From Bacteroidia bacterium (lineage in GTDB: Bacteria > Bacteroidota > Bacteroidia > Bacteroidales > Prolixibacteraceae), in NCBI GenBank assembly GCA_026391315.1, contig JAPLDT010000014.1:1-64000 (forward strand): DNA of 64,000 nucleotides, in the 5' to 3' direction. A program made the position numbers and the translations under genes. The notes under the pieces are model-generated. The model ran no database searches and had not been told where the DNA came from. It saw only the letters and a program-made list of their open reading frames with translations. Of the stretch, positions 33,556 to 43,636 are shown piece by piece. The stretch's first letter is position 1. Every line of letters begins with the position of its first letter.

Positions 33556-36483
33556 CTAGAAGCCAATGGCCTCAAACAGAATCTCCACCGGATGCACCGC
33601 TTTTTTCCCGGTTCCGTCAAAAATGTGATGCCGGCAACTCGTTCCGGGAGCTGCAACGACCACCTCCGCTGATAACCGGCGCAATTCAGGAAAAAGAACC
33701 AGATTCCCGATCTTCATGGACAAATCGTAGTGCTCCTTCTCGTACCCAAACGATCCTGCCATGCCGCAACAGCCGGATGGGATCTCCTGAACATGGTAAT
33801 TGACCGGCAATGAAAGCATTTTTTTCGTTGGCAAAGTTGAAGCGATGGCCTTTTGCTGACAATGACCGTGCAGCTTGATGGTCAACTCGTTCTTGGTGAA
33901 ACTTTCAGCCGAAATATTTCCTTTTTCCTGCTCCCTTACCAGGAATTCATCAATCATCAGACTGTATTTTGCAATCCTTTTCGCGGCAATTTTCTGCTCC
34001 CCGCGGAGCAGATCAGGGTATTCGTCCCGGAAGGTGAGGATGGCCGAGGGTTCGATACCAACCAGCGGATGTTGGTCGTCAATCAGCGATTCGAAAATAG
34101 CCACATTTTTGGCCGCAATTTTGGCTGCTTTCCGCACATAACCTTTGGAAAGGAATGTTCTTCCACTGACTTCATGCTGAACCACCAATACCTGGTATCC
34201 CAAATGGTTCAGTACCCTGATGGCTTTGATGCCAATTTCCGTGTCGTTGTAGTTGGTGAACTCATCAATGAAAAAGTAGAGCGATCCTTTTGGATTTTCT
34301 ATTCGTTCATTCAATTTTTTCAGGTTCTTACTGCACCAACTTCTGAGTGTCGTCCGGGCCAATCCCGGAATGCTTCTTTTTTCCGCAAATCCCGTTGCCG
34401 ATTTTATGAGAGAAGAGGTGACCGGATTGTGCACCATAAAATTAAATAAGCTCGGGAGAGGAGTTCCCAATTTGTAGATCGCGGCAATATTGGCAACCAA
34501 CTTCGAGCGCAGGGGAGAGCCTTCCCTGTCGTATTTTTGCTGCAGGAATTCCGCCTTTATTTTGGTCATGTCGACTCCCGATGGGCATTCCGATTTGCAC
34601 CCTTTGCAGGAAATACATAGATCGAGGATGTCGTATAATTCCTTGCTTTCAAATACCTCTTTGCTGGTCCGGCTACGGAGGTAGTCGTTCAACAGATTGG
34701 CTCGGGCACGTGTCGTATGCCTCTCCTCGCGGGTTGCCATGTAACTGGGGCACATGGTACCGCCGATGATTTCAGATTTTCGGCAGTCACCCGATCCGTT
34801 GCATTTTTCGACATGCCGTACAAATCCCATCGAGTCGGTCCAGTCGAAATAGGTCTCGAAAACCGGATCATTCTCTCCGGGATGAATCCTCAGGGAGCTG
34901 TCCATCGGCGGCGTATTGACGATCTTTCCCGGATTGAAAATATTGTTGGGGTCCCAGCACAGCTTCACCTGTTTGATCAGTTCGAAATTGTGGGTCCCCA
35001 GGATGACAGGAATAAATTCCCCTCTAAGCCTTCCATCGCCGTGCTCACCACTTAGCGATCCCCTGTATTTCTTGACCAGATGGGCGATTTTGGTGGCAAT
35101 CGTACGGAATAGAACGACCCCCTCCGGATCTTTGAGGTTGATGACGGGCCTGAGGTGAAGCTCTCCGGTTGCGATGTGCGCATGGTAAACGCAATTCAAT
35201 CCGTGGGTAGCCATGATCTCCTTAAATTCTTCAATGTATTTGGACAGTACTCTTGGATCGACTGCCGTATCCTCCACCAACGACACAGGCTTGGCATCTC
35301 CGGGAATATTGGAAAGCAGGCCAAGTCCGGCTTTGCGAAGGGCCCACACTTTTTTCGTATCCTCGCCTGTTACCAAAGGGAAATGGTATCCAAATCCGGC
35401 GGCTCTAAGTTCGCTTTCAAGGGCCTTGTGCAACAATGCAATCTCCTCTTTGGTCTCACGGGCCCACTCCAGGATGAGGATCGCGGCAGGTTCCCCTTCG
35501 ACGAAGAATCTGTTCTTTCTTTGCTCGATACTGTCAAGGGTGCATTTTAATATAACATCATCGATGAGTTCGATGGCTCCCGGGTTGTATTTCAAGGCAA
35601 GCAGGTTGCCCTCCATCGCCTCCTCCAGGGAATGAAAATGGATACAGACCAGTCCGATCTCTTTGGGAGGGAGCGGAACCAGGTTGAGTTTGATCTCTGT
35701 AACAAAGAGCAAAGTTCCTTCCGACCCGGCGATCAATTTCGAGAAGTTGAAACGGGAGGAGCTGTCTGAAAATAGTTCGCTGTGCATCAGCTCATCCAGG
35801 GCATATCCAGTATTTCTTCTCCGAAGCGCTTTTTCGGGATACTCTGTTTCAATCTGCTCCTGGTTTTTTGGATCAGAGAGAATCGTTTCAATCTGGCGGT
35901 AAAGAGAATTTTCGAGCCGGTCGCCAACTGTTTTGTCTTTAAATTCCCGGTAGGAGAGGGGTTTGAATGCAACTTCGGAACCGTCCGACAGGTAGCCTGT
36001 AACTTCCAGTAAGTGATCCCTTGTGCTCCCAAAAATAAGGGAATGTGCCCCGCAGGCATTGTTGCCAACCATGCCGCCAATCATGCAGCGGTTGGAGGTG
36101 GAGGTCTCCGGACCGAAAAAAAGGCCAAACTGTCGCAGGTGAATATTGAGTTCGTCCAGCACTACTCCGGGCTGCAGTCTTACCCAACTCTCCGGCTTGT
36201 TGACCTCCAGGATTTGGGTCATGGTCCGGGACAAGTCCACTACGACGCCATTTCCAACCACTTGACCAGCCAATGAGGTGCCTGCCGTCCTGGGAATAAT
36301 GCCTAAATTGTGTTGATTACAAAATAAAATCACACGAAGAATGTCATCTTTGTGTTTTGGAAATACGACTGCAACAGGACGTTCTTTGTATGCTGAAGCA
36401 TCTGTGGAATAGAGTATTAGTGTTGATTCATCTGTTAACAAATCACCTTCTATCTCCTGTTTCAGCGTCGAAAAATCAATCAT
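33556..36483 (-). CDS. FAD-linked and Fe-S binding D-2-hydroxyacid (lactate-type) dehydrogenase
   Basis: This 975-residue fusion has an FAD-binding PCMH domain at the N-terminus (AVVFPKHKDDILRVILFCN, then PRTAGTSLAGQVVGNGVVVD and MVGNNACGAHSLIFG). The FAD-oxidase C-terminal domain includes SLSGEHGDGRLRGEFIP. A ferredoxin-like cluster region follows: CNGSGDCRKSEI, then CISCKGCKSECPSGVDM near residue 620. CCG-type cysteine regions close the protein (LHGHCQQKA, PSGCCGMAGSFGYEKEHYD). It probably oxidises D-lactate, glycolate or D-2-hydroxyglutarate and passes electrons to the quinone pool or a carrier. The first gene of a three-gene minus-strand operon, it is divergent from the NrfD-cytochrome module. 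Confidence 0.9.
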   Translation of the reverse strand: MIDFSTLKQEIEGDLLTDESTLILYSTDASAYKERPVAVVFPKHKDDILRVILFCNQHNLGIIPRTAGTSLAGQVVGNGVVVDLSRTMTQILEVNKPESWVRLQPGVVLDELNIHLRQFGLFFGPETSTSNRCMIGGMVGNNACGAHSLIFGSTRDHLLEVTGYLSDGSEVAFKPLSYREFKDKTVGDRLENSLYRQIETILSDPKNQEQIETEYPEKALRRRNTGYALDELMHSELFSDSSSRFNFSKLIAGSEGTLLFVTEIKLNLVPLPPKEIGLVCIHFHSLEEAMEGNLLALKYNPGAIELIDDVILKCTLDSIEQRKNRFFVEGEPAAILILEWARETKEEIALLHKALESELRAAGFGYHFPLVTGEDTKKVWALRKAGLGLLSNIPGDAKPVSLVEDTAVDPRVLSKYIEEFKEIMATHGLNCVYHAHIATGELHLRPVINLKDPEGVVLFRTIATKIAHLVKKYRGSLSGEHGDGRLRGEFIPVILGTHNFELIKQVKLCWDPNNIFNPGKIVNTPPMDSSLRIHPGENDPVFETYFDWTDSMGFVRHVEKCNGSGDCRKSEIIGGTMCPSYMATREERHTTRARANLLNDYLRSRTSKEVFESKELYDILDLCISCKGCKSECPSGVDMTKIKAEFLQQKYDREGSPLRSKLVANIAAIYKLGTPLPSLFNFMVHNPVTSSLIKSATGFAEKRSIPGLARTTLRSWCSKNLKKLNERIENPKGSLYFFIDEFTNYNDTEIGIKAIRVLNHLGYQVLVVQHEVSGRTFLSKGYVRKAAKIAAKNVAIFESLIDDQHPLVGIEPSAILTFRDEYPDLLRGEQKIAAKRIAKYSLMIDEFLVREQEKGNISAESFTKNELTIKLHGHCQQKAIASTLPTKKMLSLPVNYHVQEIPSGCCGMAGSFGYEKEHYDLSMKIGNLVLFPELRRLSAEVVVAAPGTSCRHHIFDGTGKKAVHPVEILFEAIGF

Positions 36484-36695
36484 CTACCGTAGCGATTTAA
36501 AAATAAATATGTAATTTTGAAAAATTTTTAATCCCCTTTTGGATCGTTTGGAAATATATAATCAACATCGTACGAATGATTCAGATCTGTTATCCCCATT
36601 CAAAATACGAAGTTAGGAGAAAATCTTGATTGTAATGGGAGCTGCTTGTTCAGATTTATCAATGAAAAGGAAAAGTTAACGTTAGAAAAACCACT

Positions 36696-38045
36696 ATGGC
36701 ATCAGAAGTAAATACCAAATTTTTACAAGACAAAAGACTGGATCGGATTGCGTCAGATATTTTGCGTCCTGTTGGGGTCGACAGGAGCTTTTTAATATGG
36801 ATGTCGAGTCTTTCGATGCTTCTATTTGTCTGTTTATATGCTTATTACATTCAATTAGACAAGGGATTGATCGTTACCGGAATGCGTGATTATGTCAGCT
36901 GGGGTATGTACATTTCCAACTTTGTATTTTTTGTTGCCACGAGTTTGGTTGGGATGCTGATCAGTTCTGTTCTTGGAATGATGGGTTACAAGTGGGTCAA
37001 ACCGATTGGTCGTATTGCTGAAATCATTGCTGTTGCGTTCTCGGCTGTTGCCGGAATAGTTATCGTATCTGATATGGGACGACCTGAAAGGCTCGCCTAT
37101 GTTTTCATGTTTGGCAGGATACAGTCTCCCATTTTATGGGATGTGACGGTGGTAGTCACTTACATGACGCTCAGTATTTTGCTCTATATTTTCACCATGA
37201 TTCCTGACATGGCAATCAGCAGGGGTAGGATCGGCCATACCCCGGTCTGGCTGCAAAAGACTTACGAATTTTTATCATTTAATTTCCAGCACAAACCTGA
37301 GCAATACAAAATATTATTGAAAGCTGTTCGGATCCTGTTGATAATGATTGTGCCCACTGCCTTTGCCATCCATACGGTTACCTCCTGGCTTTTTGCAGTC
37401 ACCACCCGACCGGGCTGGGACAGCACAATCTTTGGGCCTTACTTCCTTACCGGCGCCTTCGTGGCAGGGTCTGCAGCAGTTATTATTCTGATGTTTGTTG
37501 TCAGGAACAGTTACAAACTTAGCAGATACATCACTGTTGAGCTTTTTGACAAAATGGGCAAGCTACTCTTCCTCGTTTCGATTGTTTATTTCTATTTCAA
37601 CCTGAATGAGTACTTGGTTCCTGCCTACAAGATGAAGACTTTCGAAGCCCGTCATATCATTGAGTTATTTGTGGGAGAGCATGCCTTTATGTTCTGGAGT
37701 GTGCAGTTGCTTGGATTAATCATCCCAATGATACTGCTCCTTTTCAAATCCATGCGTAAACCGGTTCCGATGTTTATCATTGCCATAGTGGTTTTAATTG
37801 CCTCCTGGTTCAAACGCTTGTTGATTGTGGTTCCCACCATGGAGGCTCCATTTTTGCCCAAGCAAAATGTGCCGGATGCCTGGATGCTCTATCATCCTAC
37901 TATTGTGGAGTCTGCTATAACCGTCGGAACCATCACCATGGCCGTGATGATAATTTCCGTTCTGATGAAGTTGTTCCCGGTTATTCCTATATGGGAAATA
38001 GCGGAGGAGGAGAGCGCTCATCCTGATCAGCATCCTGTAGAATAA
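36696..38045 (+). CDS. NrfD/PsrC-type membrane quinone oxidoreductase subunit
   Basis: This 449-residue protein has about ten transmembrane helices. The segments GMRDYVSWGMYISNFVFFV, IVSDMGRPERLAYVFMFGRI and QSPILWDVTVV are the conserved core of NrfD/PsrC/DmsC-like subunits, which exchange electrons with membrane quinones. The usual partner Fe-S protein is not encoded nearby; instead a membrane-anchored cytochrome c gene follows after 17 bases. The pair may pass electrons between quinone and periplasmic cytochrome c. The upstream gap (36484-36695) is shared with a divergent dehydrogenase gene and contains TAATTTTG at 36512-36519, a possible -7 element without a -33 partner. Confidence 0.88.
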   Translation: MASEVNTKFLQDKRLDRIASDILRPVGVDRSFLIWMSSLSMLLFVCLYAYYIQLDKGLIVTGMRDYVSWGMYISNFVFFVATSLVGMLISSVLGMMGYKWVKPIGRIAEIIAVAFSAVAGIVIVSDMGRPERLAYVFMFGRIQSPILWDVTVVVTYMTLSILLYIFTMIPDMAISRGRIGHTPVWLQKTYEFLSFNFQHKPEQYKILLKAVRILLIMIVPTAFAIHTVTSWLFAVTTRPGWDSTIFGPYFLTGAFVAGSAAVIILMFVVRNSYKLSRYITVELFDKMGKLLFLVSIVYFYFNLNEYLVPAYKMKTFEARHIIELFVGEHAFMFWSVQLLGLIIPMILLLFKSMRKPVPMFIIAIVVLIASWFKRLLIVVPTMEAPFLPKQNVPDAWMLYHPTIVESAITVGTITMAVMIISVLMKLFPVIPIWEIAEEESAHPDQHPVE

Positions 38046-38062
38046 TTGATTAGCAATATTAA

Positions 38063-38962
38063 ATGATACTTAAATCTACTTTTTTTGTTGTTCTCAATTT
38101 TGTTGCGGTTGTACTATTGGCTCAGACAACACCCTGGGAAGTCCCCGCTGACCGAAGCGCAAAATTAAGTACAGCCGCATTCACCGATCAGAACAGGAAT
38201 ACCGGGAAAGATCTATATCAGACCAACTGCAAATCCTGTCATGGCGATCCGGGAAAGAACAATGTCATTAAACTGGTACCTCCGCCACCCGATCCTGCCA
38301 CTACGCAATTACAGCAAAACTCGGACGGTTCGCTCCACTATAAAATCAGCGAGGGACGTGGAGCCATGCCGGCATTCAAGAATATTATGAGCTCAGCTGA
38401 TATTTGGAATGTTATTTCCTATCTCCGGAGTTACAACAAGGATTACAGGCAGCTGCTTGCCGTTAAGCCTGCTTATGGGGGTGAAGTTTTCGATAAGGTT
38501 GATCTTAAGCTTACAGCTGACCCAACGCATAATGCCATTGTAGCTCAATTAACCGGACTGAAGGGATCATTGGTAAAACCTATCGCAGGACTTGAGGTTA
38601 AGCTTTTTGCCAAGCGTTATTTCGGTAACCTGATGGTTGATAAGCCAATGGATACGGATACGGAAGGTAAGGCGCTTTTTTCTTATCCCAAGAACCTACC
38701 GGGAGATGCATCCGGTAAAGTATCCTTGATAGCCCAACTCTCGAATGAAGAGCTTTTCGGCCTTGTAAGAACTGAATCCACCATGGCCATAGGGTTGCCG
38801 ACCGACAGACCTCCGCTCAATGAGCCACGTGCCCTATGGAATGTGGTTCAGAAAACCCCGATATGGTTGTTGGTTACCTATCTGGCATCCGTATTAATCG
38901 TCTGGGGATTTATTGTTTTGGCATTGCTGAAACTCAGGGCAATTTTTAAACTTGGAGAATAA
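38063..38962 (+). CDS. Membrane-anchored monoheme cytochrome c
   Basis: The 299-residue protein has an N-terminal signal (STFFVVLNFVAVVLLAQT) and a heme-binding CKSCH motif near residue 57. The probable methionine ligand lies in EGRGAMPAFKN near 100. A beta-rich middle domain (residues 150-255) and one C-terminal helix (WLLVTYLASVLIVWGFIVLA) follow. The heme domain therefore faces the periplasm and is held to the membrane. It lies 17 bases after the NrfD-type gene and 11 bases before a ferritin-VIT1 exporter, so the three probably form one transcript. It is likely the electron-transfer partner of the NrfD protein. Confidence 0.88.
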   Translation: MILKSTFFVVLNFVAVVLLAQTTPWEVPADRSAKLSTAAFTDQNRNTGKDLYQTNCKSCHGDPGKNNVIKLVPPPPDPATTQLQQNSDGSLHYKISEGRGAMPAFKNIMSSADIWNVISYLRSYNKDYRQLLAVKPAYGGEVFDKVDLKLTADPTHNAIVAQLTGLKGSLVKPIAGLEVKLFAKRYFGNLMVDKPMDTDTEGKALFSYPKNLPGDASGKVSLIAQLSNEELFGLVRTESTMAIGLPTDRPPLNEPRALWNVVQKTPIWLLVTYLASVLIVWGFIVLALLKLRAIFKLGE

Positions 38963-38973
38963 TTTGAATACGA

Positions 38974-40071
38974 ATGAAGAAAAGCAATATACAAACAGAA
39001 ATTGACGCCTGCTTCCTATATCGAAAACTGGCAGAGCATGAGGCAGACGAGACTATCGCCAAGGTGTTTCTAAAAATGAGCGAGATTGAAAAAGGTCATG
39101 CAGAGGCTTTTGCAAAAAAGGCAAACATCGATTTAGGCGGCTTAATGAAACCTTCATGGAGAGCCATTACCATACACACGATCGGCAAGATATTCGGGTA
39201 CGATTATGTTTTAGGTGTGCTGATGGACACTGAAAAAAGCCTCTCCAATGCGATTGTTACGGTTAAGAAGAAGAACAACATGGAAATAACCGGCTCTGAG
39301 ACCAATCACGTCAAAATCCTTCGTGCGTTAATTGATAAGGAGGAAAATGTTACGGGTAGCCAATTGGCAAAATTCGAAACCAGACACCGCTCTGTTGGTG
39401 GAAATGCCATACGGGCCGCGGTATTAGGAGGGAATGACGGTTTGGTTTCCAATTTTAGCCTGGTTATGGGAATTGCCGGTGCAACATCCGGACAAGCGGG
39501 CGTTTTATTGGCTGGGCTTGCAGGGTTATTAGCGGGGGCCTTGTCGATGTCGCTGGGCGAATGGATCTCAGTGAAGAGTTCTCAGGAATTGTATGAAAAC
39601 CAGATGCAACTGGAGATGGACGAACTTGAGACAAATCCTGAAGGTGAAAGGCAGGAAATGGCCTTGATCTTTATTGCCAAAGGAATTCCTGAAGCACAAG
39701 CGAATCAGATGGCCACCGAAATAATGAAGGATAAAAATCATGCCCATAAATTTCTGGTAAAAGAAGAGTTGGGAATCAACGAAGAAGAATTGAAAGGCTC
39801 GGCTGTCGAAGCAGCAGTTTATTCCTTTATTCTGTTCGCGATCGGCGCAGTTATACCTGTACTGCCATTTATGTTTACAAACGGAATGAAAGCGATCGTC
39901 ATAAGTGTTTGCCTAAGTGCAGTCGGATTATTTTTAATTGGTGCGGCCATAACCTTATTCACCGGAAAGAATGTTTGGTATTCAGGGTTCAGGCAGGTAA
40001 TTTTTGGTCTACTCGCCGCGGCCATAACATTTGGTATTGGAAGAATTATTGGTGTTTCTATGGCCGGCTGA
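38974..40071 (+). CDS. Ferritin-like domain fused to VIT1/CCC1 metal transporter
   Basis: The 365-residue protein couples a rubrerythrin-like helical domain with a membrane metal exporter. Residues 1-140 contain EIDACFLYRKLAEHEADE and KMSEIEKGHAEAFAKK, with the E...ExxH pattern of di-iron ferritin-like domains. Residues about 145-365 form the VIT1/CCC1 domain, with GNDGLVSNFSLVMGIAGATS and AGALSMSLGEWISVKSSQEL and about five helices. Fusions of this kind (MbfA-like) export Fe2+ or Mn2+. Position after a redox pair hints at iron or peroxide stress handling in that operon, but the link is inferred from spacing only. Confidence 0.88.
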   Translation: MKKSNIQTEIDACFLYRKLAEHEADETIAKVFLKMSEIEKGHAEAFAKKANIDLGGLMKPSWRAITIHTIGKIFGYDYVLGVLMDTEKSLSNAIVTVKKKNNMEITGSETNHVKILRALIDKEENVTGSQLAKFETRHRSVGGNAIRAAVLGGNDGLVSNFSLVMGIAGATSGQAGVLLAGLAGLLAGALSMSLGEWISVKSSQELYENQMQLEMDELETNPEGERQEMALIFIAKGIPEAQANQMATEIMKDKNHAHKFLVKEELGINEEELKGSAVEAAVYSFILFAIGAVIPVLPFMFTNGMKAIVISVCLSAVGLFLIGAAITLFTGKNVWYSGFRQVIFGLLAAAITFGIGRIIGVSMAG

Positions 40072-40120
40072 AATATTTTCTATAAGTATCAGGTAGTTCT
40101 TGTTTTAATCCTGGTTCTGT

Positions 40121-40330
40121 AAAACCTTATTTTTTTAGGTAACCTTAGTAGAAACAGAACGAGAAGAGATAACCACAACCTTATTACCTTATTAGGCAAA
40201 TACCACTTTCATTATTCGTTGTATTCCGCCCGATCTCAACATGCTGGCTTCTGGCAGTATCTGTGCGCGGGCGTGAATCCCAGGACTTTCCCTTTTTTCT
40301 ACTAAGGTTGCCTGAAAAAAATAAGGTTTT
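40121..40330. mobile_element. MITE-like inverted-repeat element
   Basis: The ends AAAACCTTATTTTTTTAGGT... (40121-40154) and ...CCTGAAAAAAATAAGGTTTT (40296-40330) are near-perfect inverts of about 34 bases. The 140-base interior has no ORF. The 392-base gap between the ferritin-VIT1 and AI-2E genes holds nothing else that can be supported. Confidence 0.65.
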
Positions 40331-40463
40331 CAAACCCGTTAATTTTCTTGTGATTAAATACAAGCAACTTTGCAGATCGAGCCTTAGATAAATTTAAACA
40401 GTCTCTAAGTGTCTTACTGGCCTTCTTTTTATAGCTTTTCGAGTGGATAAAAGTTCCATTTGA

Positions 40464-41567
40464 CTATTCCATAGTTGTCAGGCTTTTGATTACCTTAAAT
40501 TCCGACAGAAACTCGCTGGCAATTACTCGGAGTACGGTATAAGCAGGGATACCCAATATCATGCCCGGAATACCTGCCAGAGTACCAGCAATCATGGTAA
40601 CAAAGAAAATTTCGAGTGGATGGGCTTTGATGCTGTGGGAATAGATTATGGTTTGAAAAACCATGTTATCAATAAACTGGACGACCATCACAACGATAAC
40701 AATCATGATCATCAAAGGCAGGGTCTTTCCGGTAAAGCTGGCATCCAGATTGTTGGACAACGCAACGACCAGTCCAAACAGCGCACCGATCCATGGACCA
40801 ATGTACGGGATGACATTGATCAATCCGGCAAAGACCCCAACCACAACTGCATGAGAAAAACCCAGTCCGATGATCGTGAAGCCCAAGGTGGATATGACCA
40901 TGATTCCCAGCATTTGAAGCAACATACCTATCATGTACCTTTTTAACAGGAAGCTGATGGAATCCATCAGTTTTGCCACTCTCTCTTCATATTTTACAGG
41001 GGATAAAATGATAATCCATTTGCCAAACATCCCATCTTCCTTCAGGAAAAAGTAGAGGATAAATGAGACGGAGAAAAACATCAGGAACAGATTTCCGATG
41101 ACGGTTGCTATGGATCCGAAGACAGAACTGACCTGCCCAAAATTAAGAAAGCCCGAGAACTGGGTTTTAAGATACGATTCAAGTGTGGTGCTTTGCGTAA
41201 AGTTGGAAACTAAATTGGGATAATTGGTTTGTACCTGCACAAATGCGTTGTTTAAATAGTTCACCACATCCTGAATGTTGATGGTTGAGAGTTGATTGAC
41301 TTCAGATGCGACCAAAGGAATCAAAAAGCTAAAGAAGCCAATGATACAAAGCCATAAGGTCATAATTGTCAGAAAAGATGCCCCGCTTCTGCCAATCCTG
41401 AATTTTTTGTAATGGATTCGCTGGAATTGTTGATTCAGCGGACTTCCAATTAAGGACATGACAGCCGCAATCAGAATGTAGGCTACGATGTTACTGAGGT
41501 AGTAAACCATCAAACCAAATAGAACCAAAGCTATGATGACGATGATATTTTTTATTCGCTGATCCAT
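40464..41567 (-). CDS. AI-2E family transporter (PerM-like)
   Basis: ATG 41567 (MDQRIKNIIVIIALVLFG) is preferred to an upstream TTG. The 367-residue inner-membrane protein has about seven to eight helices and the family's core segments: YFLKEDGMFGKWIIILSP, GLGFSHAVVVGVFAGLINVI, and PYIGPWIGALFGLVVAL. The conserved C-terminal pattern GTLAGIPGMILGIPAYTVL is also present. Members are variously proposed as AI-2 exporters or Na+/H+ antiporters, so the substrate is open. It is transcribed toward the MITE-like element and divergently from the porin gene. Confidence 0.9.
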   Translation of the reverse strand: MDQRIKNIIVIIALVLFGLMVYYLSNIVAYILIAAVMSLIGSPLNQQFQRIHYKKFRIGRSGASFLTIMTLWLCIIGFFSFLIPLVASEVNQLSTINIQDVVNYLNNAFVQVQTNYPNLVSNFTQSTTLESYLKTQFSGFLNFGQVSSVFGSIATVIGNLFLMFFSVSFILYFFLKEDGMFGKWIIILSPVKYEERVAKLMDSISFLLKRYMIGMLLQMLGIMVISTLGFTIIGLGFSHAVVVGVFAGLINVIPYIGPWIGALFGLVVALSNNLDASFTGKTLPLMIMIVIVVMVVQFIDNMVFQTIIYSHSIKAHPLEIFFVTMIAGTLAGIPGMILGIPAYTVLRVIASEFLSEFKVIKSLTTME

Positions 41568-41730
41568 TTTATACAAATAAATTGGTTTGGGAAATTGCTA
41601 ATTGTCTGGTATTGTTCGGATTAACTAATTTGTGATTTTGGAGCGCAGATGCATCTAATTTATTAATTATTTGAGTTTTATCAAGAAAATAGTTTTTCAG
41701 TTTATCTTACTGAAAGCCAAATTGGTGTAA

Positions 41731-41761
41731 TTTGGAATTAATTAAATTGTTTCTATCTTCG
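41731..41761 (+). promoter_or_regulatory. Promoter of porin gene 41882-43492
   Basis: TTTG (41731-41734), 19 bases, then TATCTTCG (41754-41761) matches the Bacteroidota -33/-7 arrangement with one mismatch. The start codon lies 120 bases downstream, giving a long 5' leader with no visible structure. Confidence 0.6.
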
Positions 41762-41881
41762 CAAATGGTTTAACCAACTTTAACATTCAGGCTCTAACTT
41801 TAGGGAGTTTCCTTTGCTTTTTACCAGACAAACCAGAAAGGTATTTAAATCAATATTGTTCTAATCTTTGAAATTTAAACT

Positions 41882-43492
41882 ATGAAAAAACTATTTACAA
41901 CAGCAGGATTATTGATGTGTTTTGGAGTTGTATTTGCGGGTGGCCTCCTCACGAATGGTAATCAGAGTGCCCAATACATCAGGATGTTGTCACGTAATGC
42001 GTCAACCACCTATGATGCAGTTTACTTCAATCCTGCCGGATTGATGAAGATGGAGAATGGCTTGTATATTGCTGTCCATAGCCAGAGTCTTTTTCAAACT
42101 AAGACAATTGTATCCGGTTATCCTTTGTTGAATTCTTCTACTTACGACGGAAAGATAACAGTTCCTGTTTTCCCTACTGCTTTCGCCATTTATAAGAAGG
42201 ATAAAATTGCCTACTCTTTGGGATTCGGTCCGAATAGCGGAGGTGGTAGTGCCGAGTTTGACAAAGGCTTACCATCTTTCGAAAAGGATATCTCTAATTT
42301 GGTACCCGGATTGGCTGGATTAACCAAGGTAGGTCAAAGTATTACTGGTTACAAGGCTGATATTTCTTTTAAAGGGGAATCTATCTTCTGGGGTATCCAG
42401 GGTGGGGTTTCCTATAAAATCAACGATAAATTTTCTGTTTACGGTGGTCTCCGTTATATTCCGGCCACCAATACCTACACCGGATATATCAAAAATATTT
42501 CGGTGACTGCCAATGGGACATCAAAAATAGCCTCTACTTATTTGACAGGCGAAGTTGCTCCAATTTTAACAGGACTGGCTGCTCAGGCTACCTTGGGAGC
42601 TGCAGGTGTTCAGCCATTGATTGCTGCAGGCGCTGGAGCTTATAATCTTGGTACCTTACAGGGGGCAGGATACATTACAGCTGGAATGCGTGCGCAAATT
42701 GAAGGGGGTTTACTTGGATTGGGTGTTACACAAGCGCAGATTAACGCCATGTCTGTCTCAACCATTCAGGCGACCTTTACCGGCACTGCCGCAACTTTGA
42801 ATGATCAGGCAAAAACAATGGTTGCTACAGGAGCTGCACTTGCTGACAAGTCGGTAGATGTAAAACAGACAGGCAGTGGAATTACCCCAATTTTGGGCTT
42901 AAATATTTCTCCTTGCGAAGGTTTGAACATTGGTATGAAATATGAATTCAAAACCAAATTGACCCTTACAAATAGTACAAAGGTCGATGGCACTGGTATG
43001 TTTCCTGATAAAGCAGAGAGTTCAAGTGATATTCCGGCAATATTAGCTATTGGAGCTGATTACAAGGTTACAAGGAAGTTGAACATTTCTGCATCATTCA
43101 CCAATTACAACGACAAGGGAGTTAACTGGGGAAACAATATTTACAATCAGCCCCGCGTCATTAATCACAACGAGTGGGAACTCGCATTTGGCGGGCAATA
43201 CCAGCTTATGAAATGTGTCGCCATCAGTTTGGGATATTTGCACACAGCAATGGGGGTATATGATCAATTCAACAGTGATTTCAGCTTTTACAGCAATTCA
43301 GAGACTTTTGGAGGCGGACTTGAAATCAAGGCTGGGAATAATCTGACAGTGGATCTCGGGGCCCTTGTTACCAATTATGCAGATGCCAACAAATTATTAA
43401 ACAGCTCTGTTGTAGGCAGCTACTTCGAAACCTATAAAAAGCACAATCTTGGATTCGCCATAGGTTTAGGATACCACTTTGGCGGGAAGTAA
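41882..43492 (+). CDS. OmpP1/FadL family outer-membrane transporter
   Basis: The 536-residue protein has a cleavable signal (MKKLFTTAGLLMCFGVVFAG). The FadL-like N-terminal hatch region follows: GGLLTNGNQSAQYIRMLSRN, then TTYDAVYFNPAGLMKMENG with the NPAG motif. Beta-barrel strands alternate to a C-terminal aromatic strand (HNLGFAIGLGYHFGGK). Residues about 205-305 form an unusual Ala/Gly/Thr-rich insert (LTGEVAPILTGLAAQATLGA and onward) lacking strands, probably an extracellular loop. Such porins carry hydrophobic compounds across the outer membrane. A strong terminator follows. It is monocistronic with its own promoter. Confidence 0.9.
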   Translation: MKKLFTTAGLLMCFGVVFAGGLLTNGNQSAQYIRMLSRNASTTYDAVYFNPAGLMKMENGLYIAVHSQSLFQTKTIVSGYPLLNSSTYDGKITVPVFPTAFAIYKKDKIAYSLGFGPNSGGGSAEFDKGLPSFEKDISNLVPGLAGLTKVGQSITGYKADISFKGESIFWGIQGGVSYKINDKFSVYGGLRYIPATNTYTGYIKNISVTANGTSKIASTYLTGEVAPILTGLAAQATLGAAGVQPLIAAGAGAYNLGTLQGAGYITAGMRAQIEGGLLGLGVTQAQINAMSVSTIQATFTGTAATLNDQAKTMVATGAALADKSVDVKQTGSGITPILGLNISPCEGLNIGMKYEFKTKLTLTNSTKVDGTGMFPDKAESSSDIPAILAIGADYKVTRKLNISASFTNYNDKGVNWGNNIYNQPRVINHNEWELAFGGQYQLMKCVAISLGYLHTAMGVYDQFNSDFSFYSNSETFGGGLEIKAGNNLTVDLGALVTNYADANKLLNSSVVGSYFETYKKHNLGFAIGLGYHFGGK

Positions 43493-43519
43493 TCAGTTCG
43501 ATCGTAAGCCAGTCAACCA

Positions 43520-43564
43520 AAAATAGGAAAGCCTGCAACTTAAATCTGCAGGCTTTCCTATTTT
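43520..43564 (+). terminator. Intrinsic terminator of porin gene
   Basis: AAAATAGGAAAGCCTGCA (43520-43537) pairs perfectly with TGCAGGCTTTCCTATTTT (43547-43564) around a 9-base loop. The A/T-rich flanks allow it to work in both directions. Confidence 0.9.
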
Positions 43565-43636
43565 AATTCAACTATTTTCACATTTCCCAATTTCCACATT
43601 ATTAATCTCTCCACCTTCCACTATTAACTCTCAACC

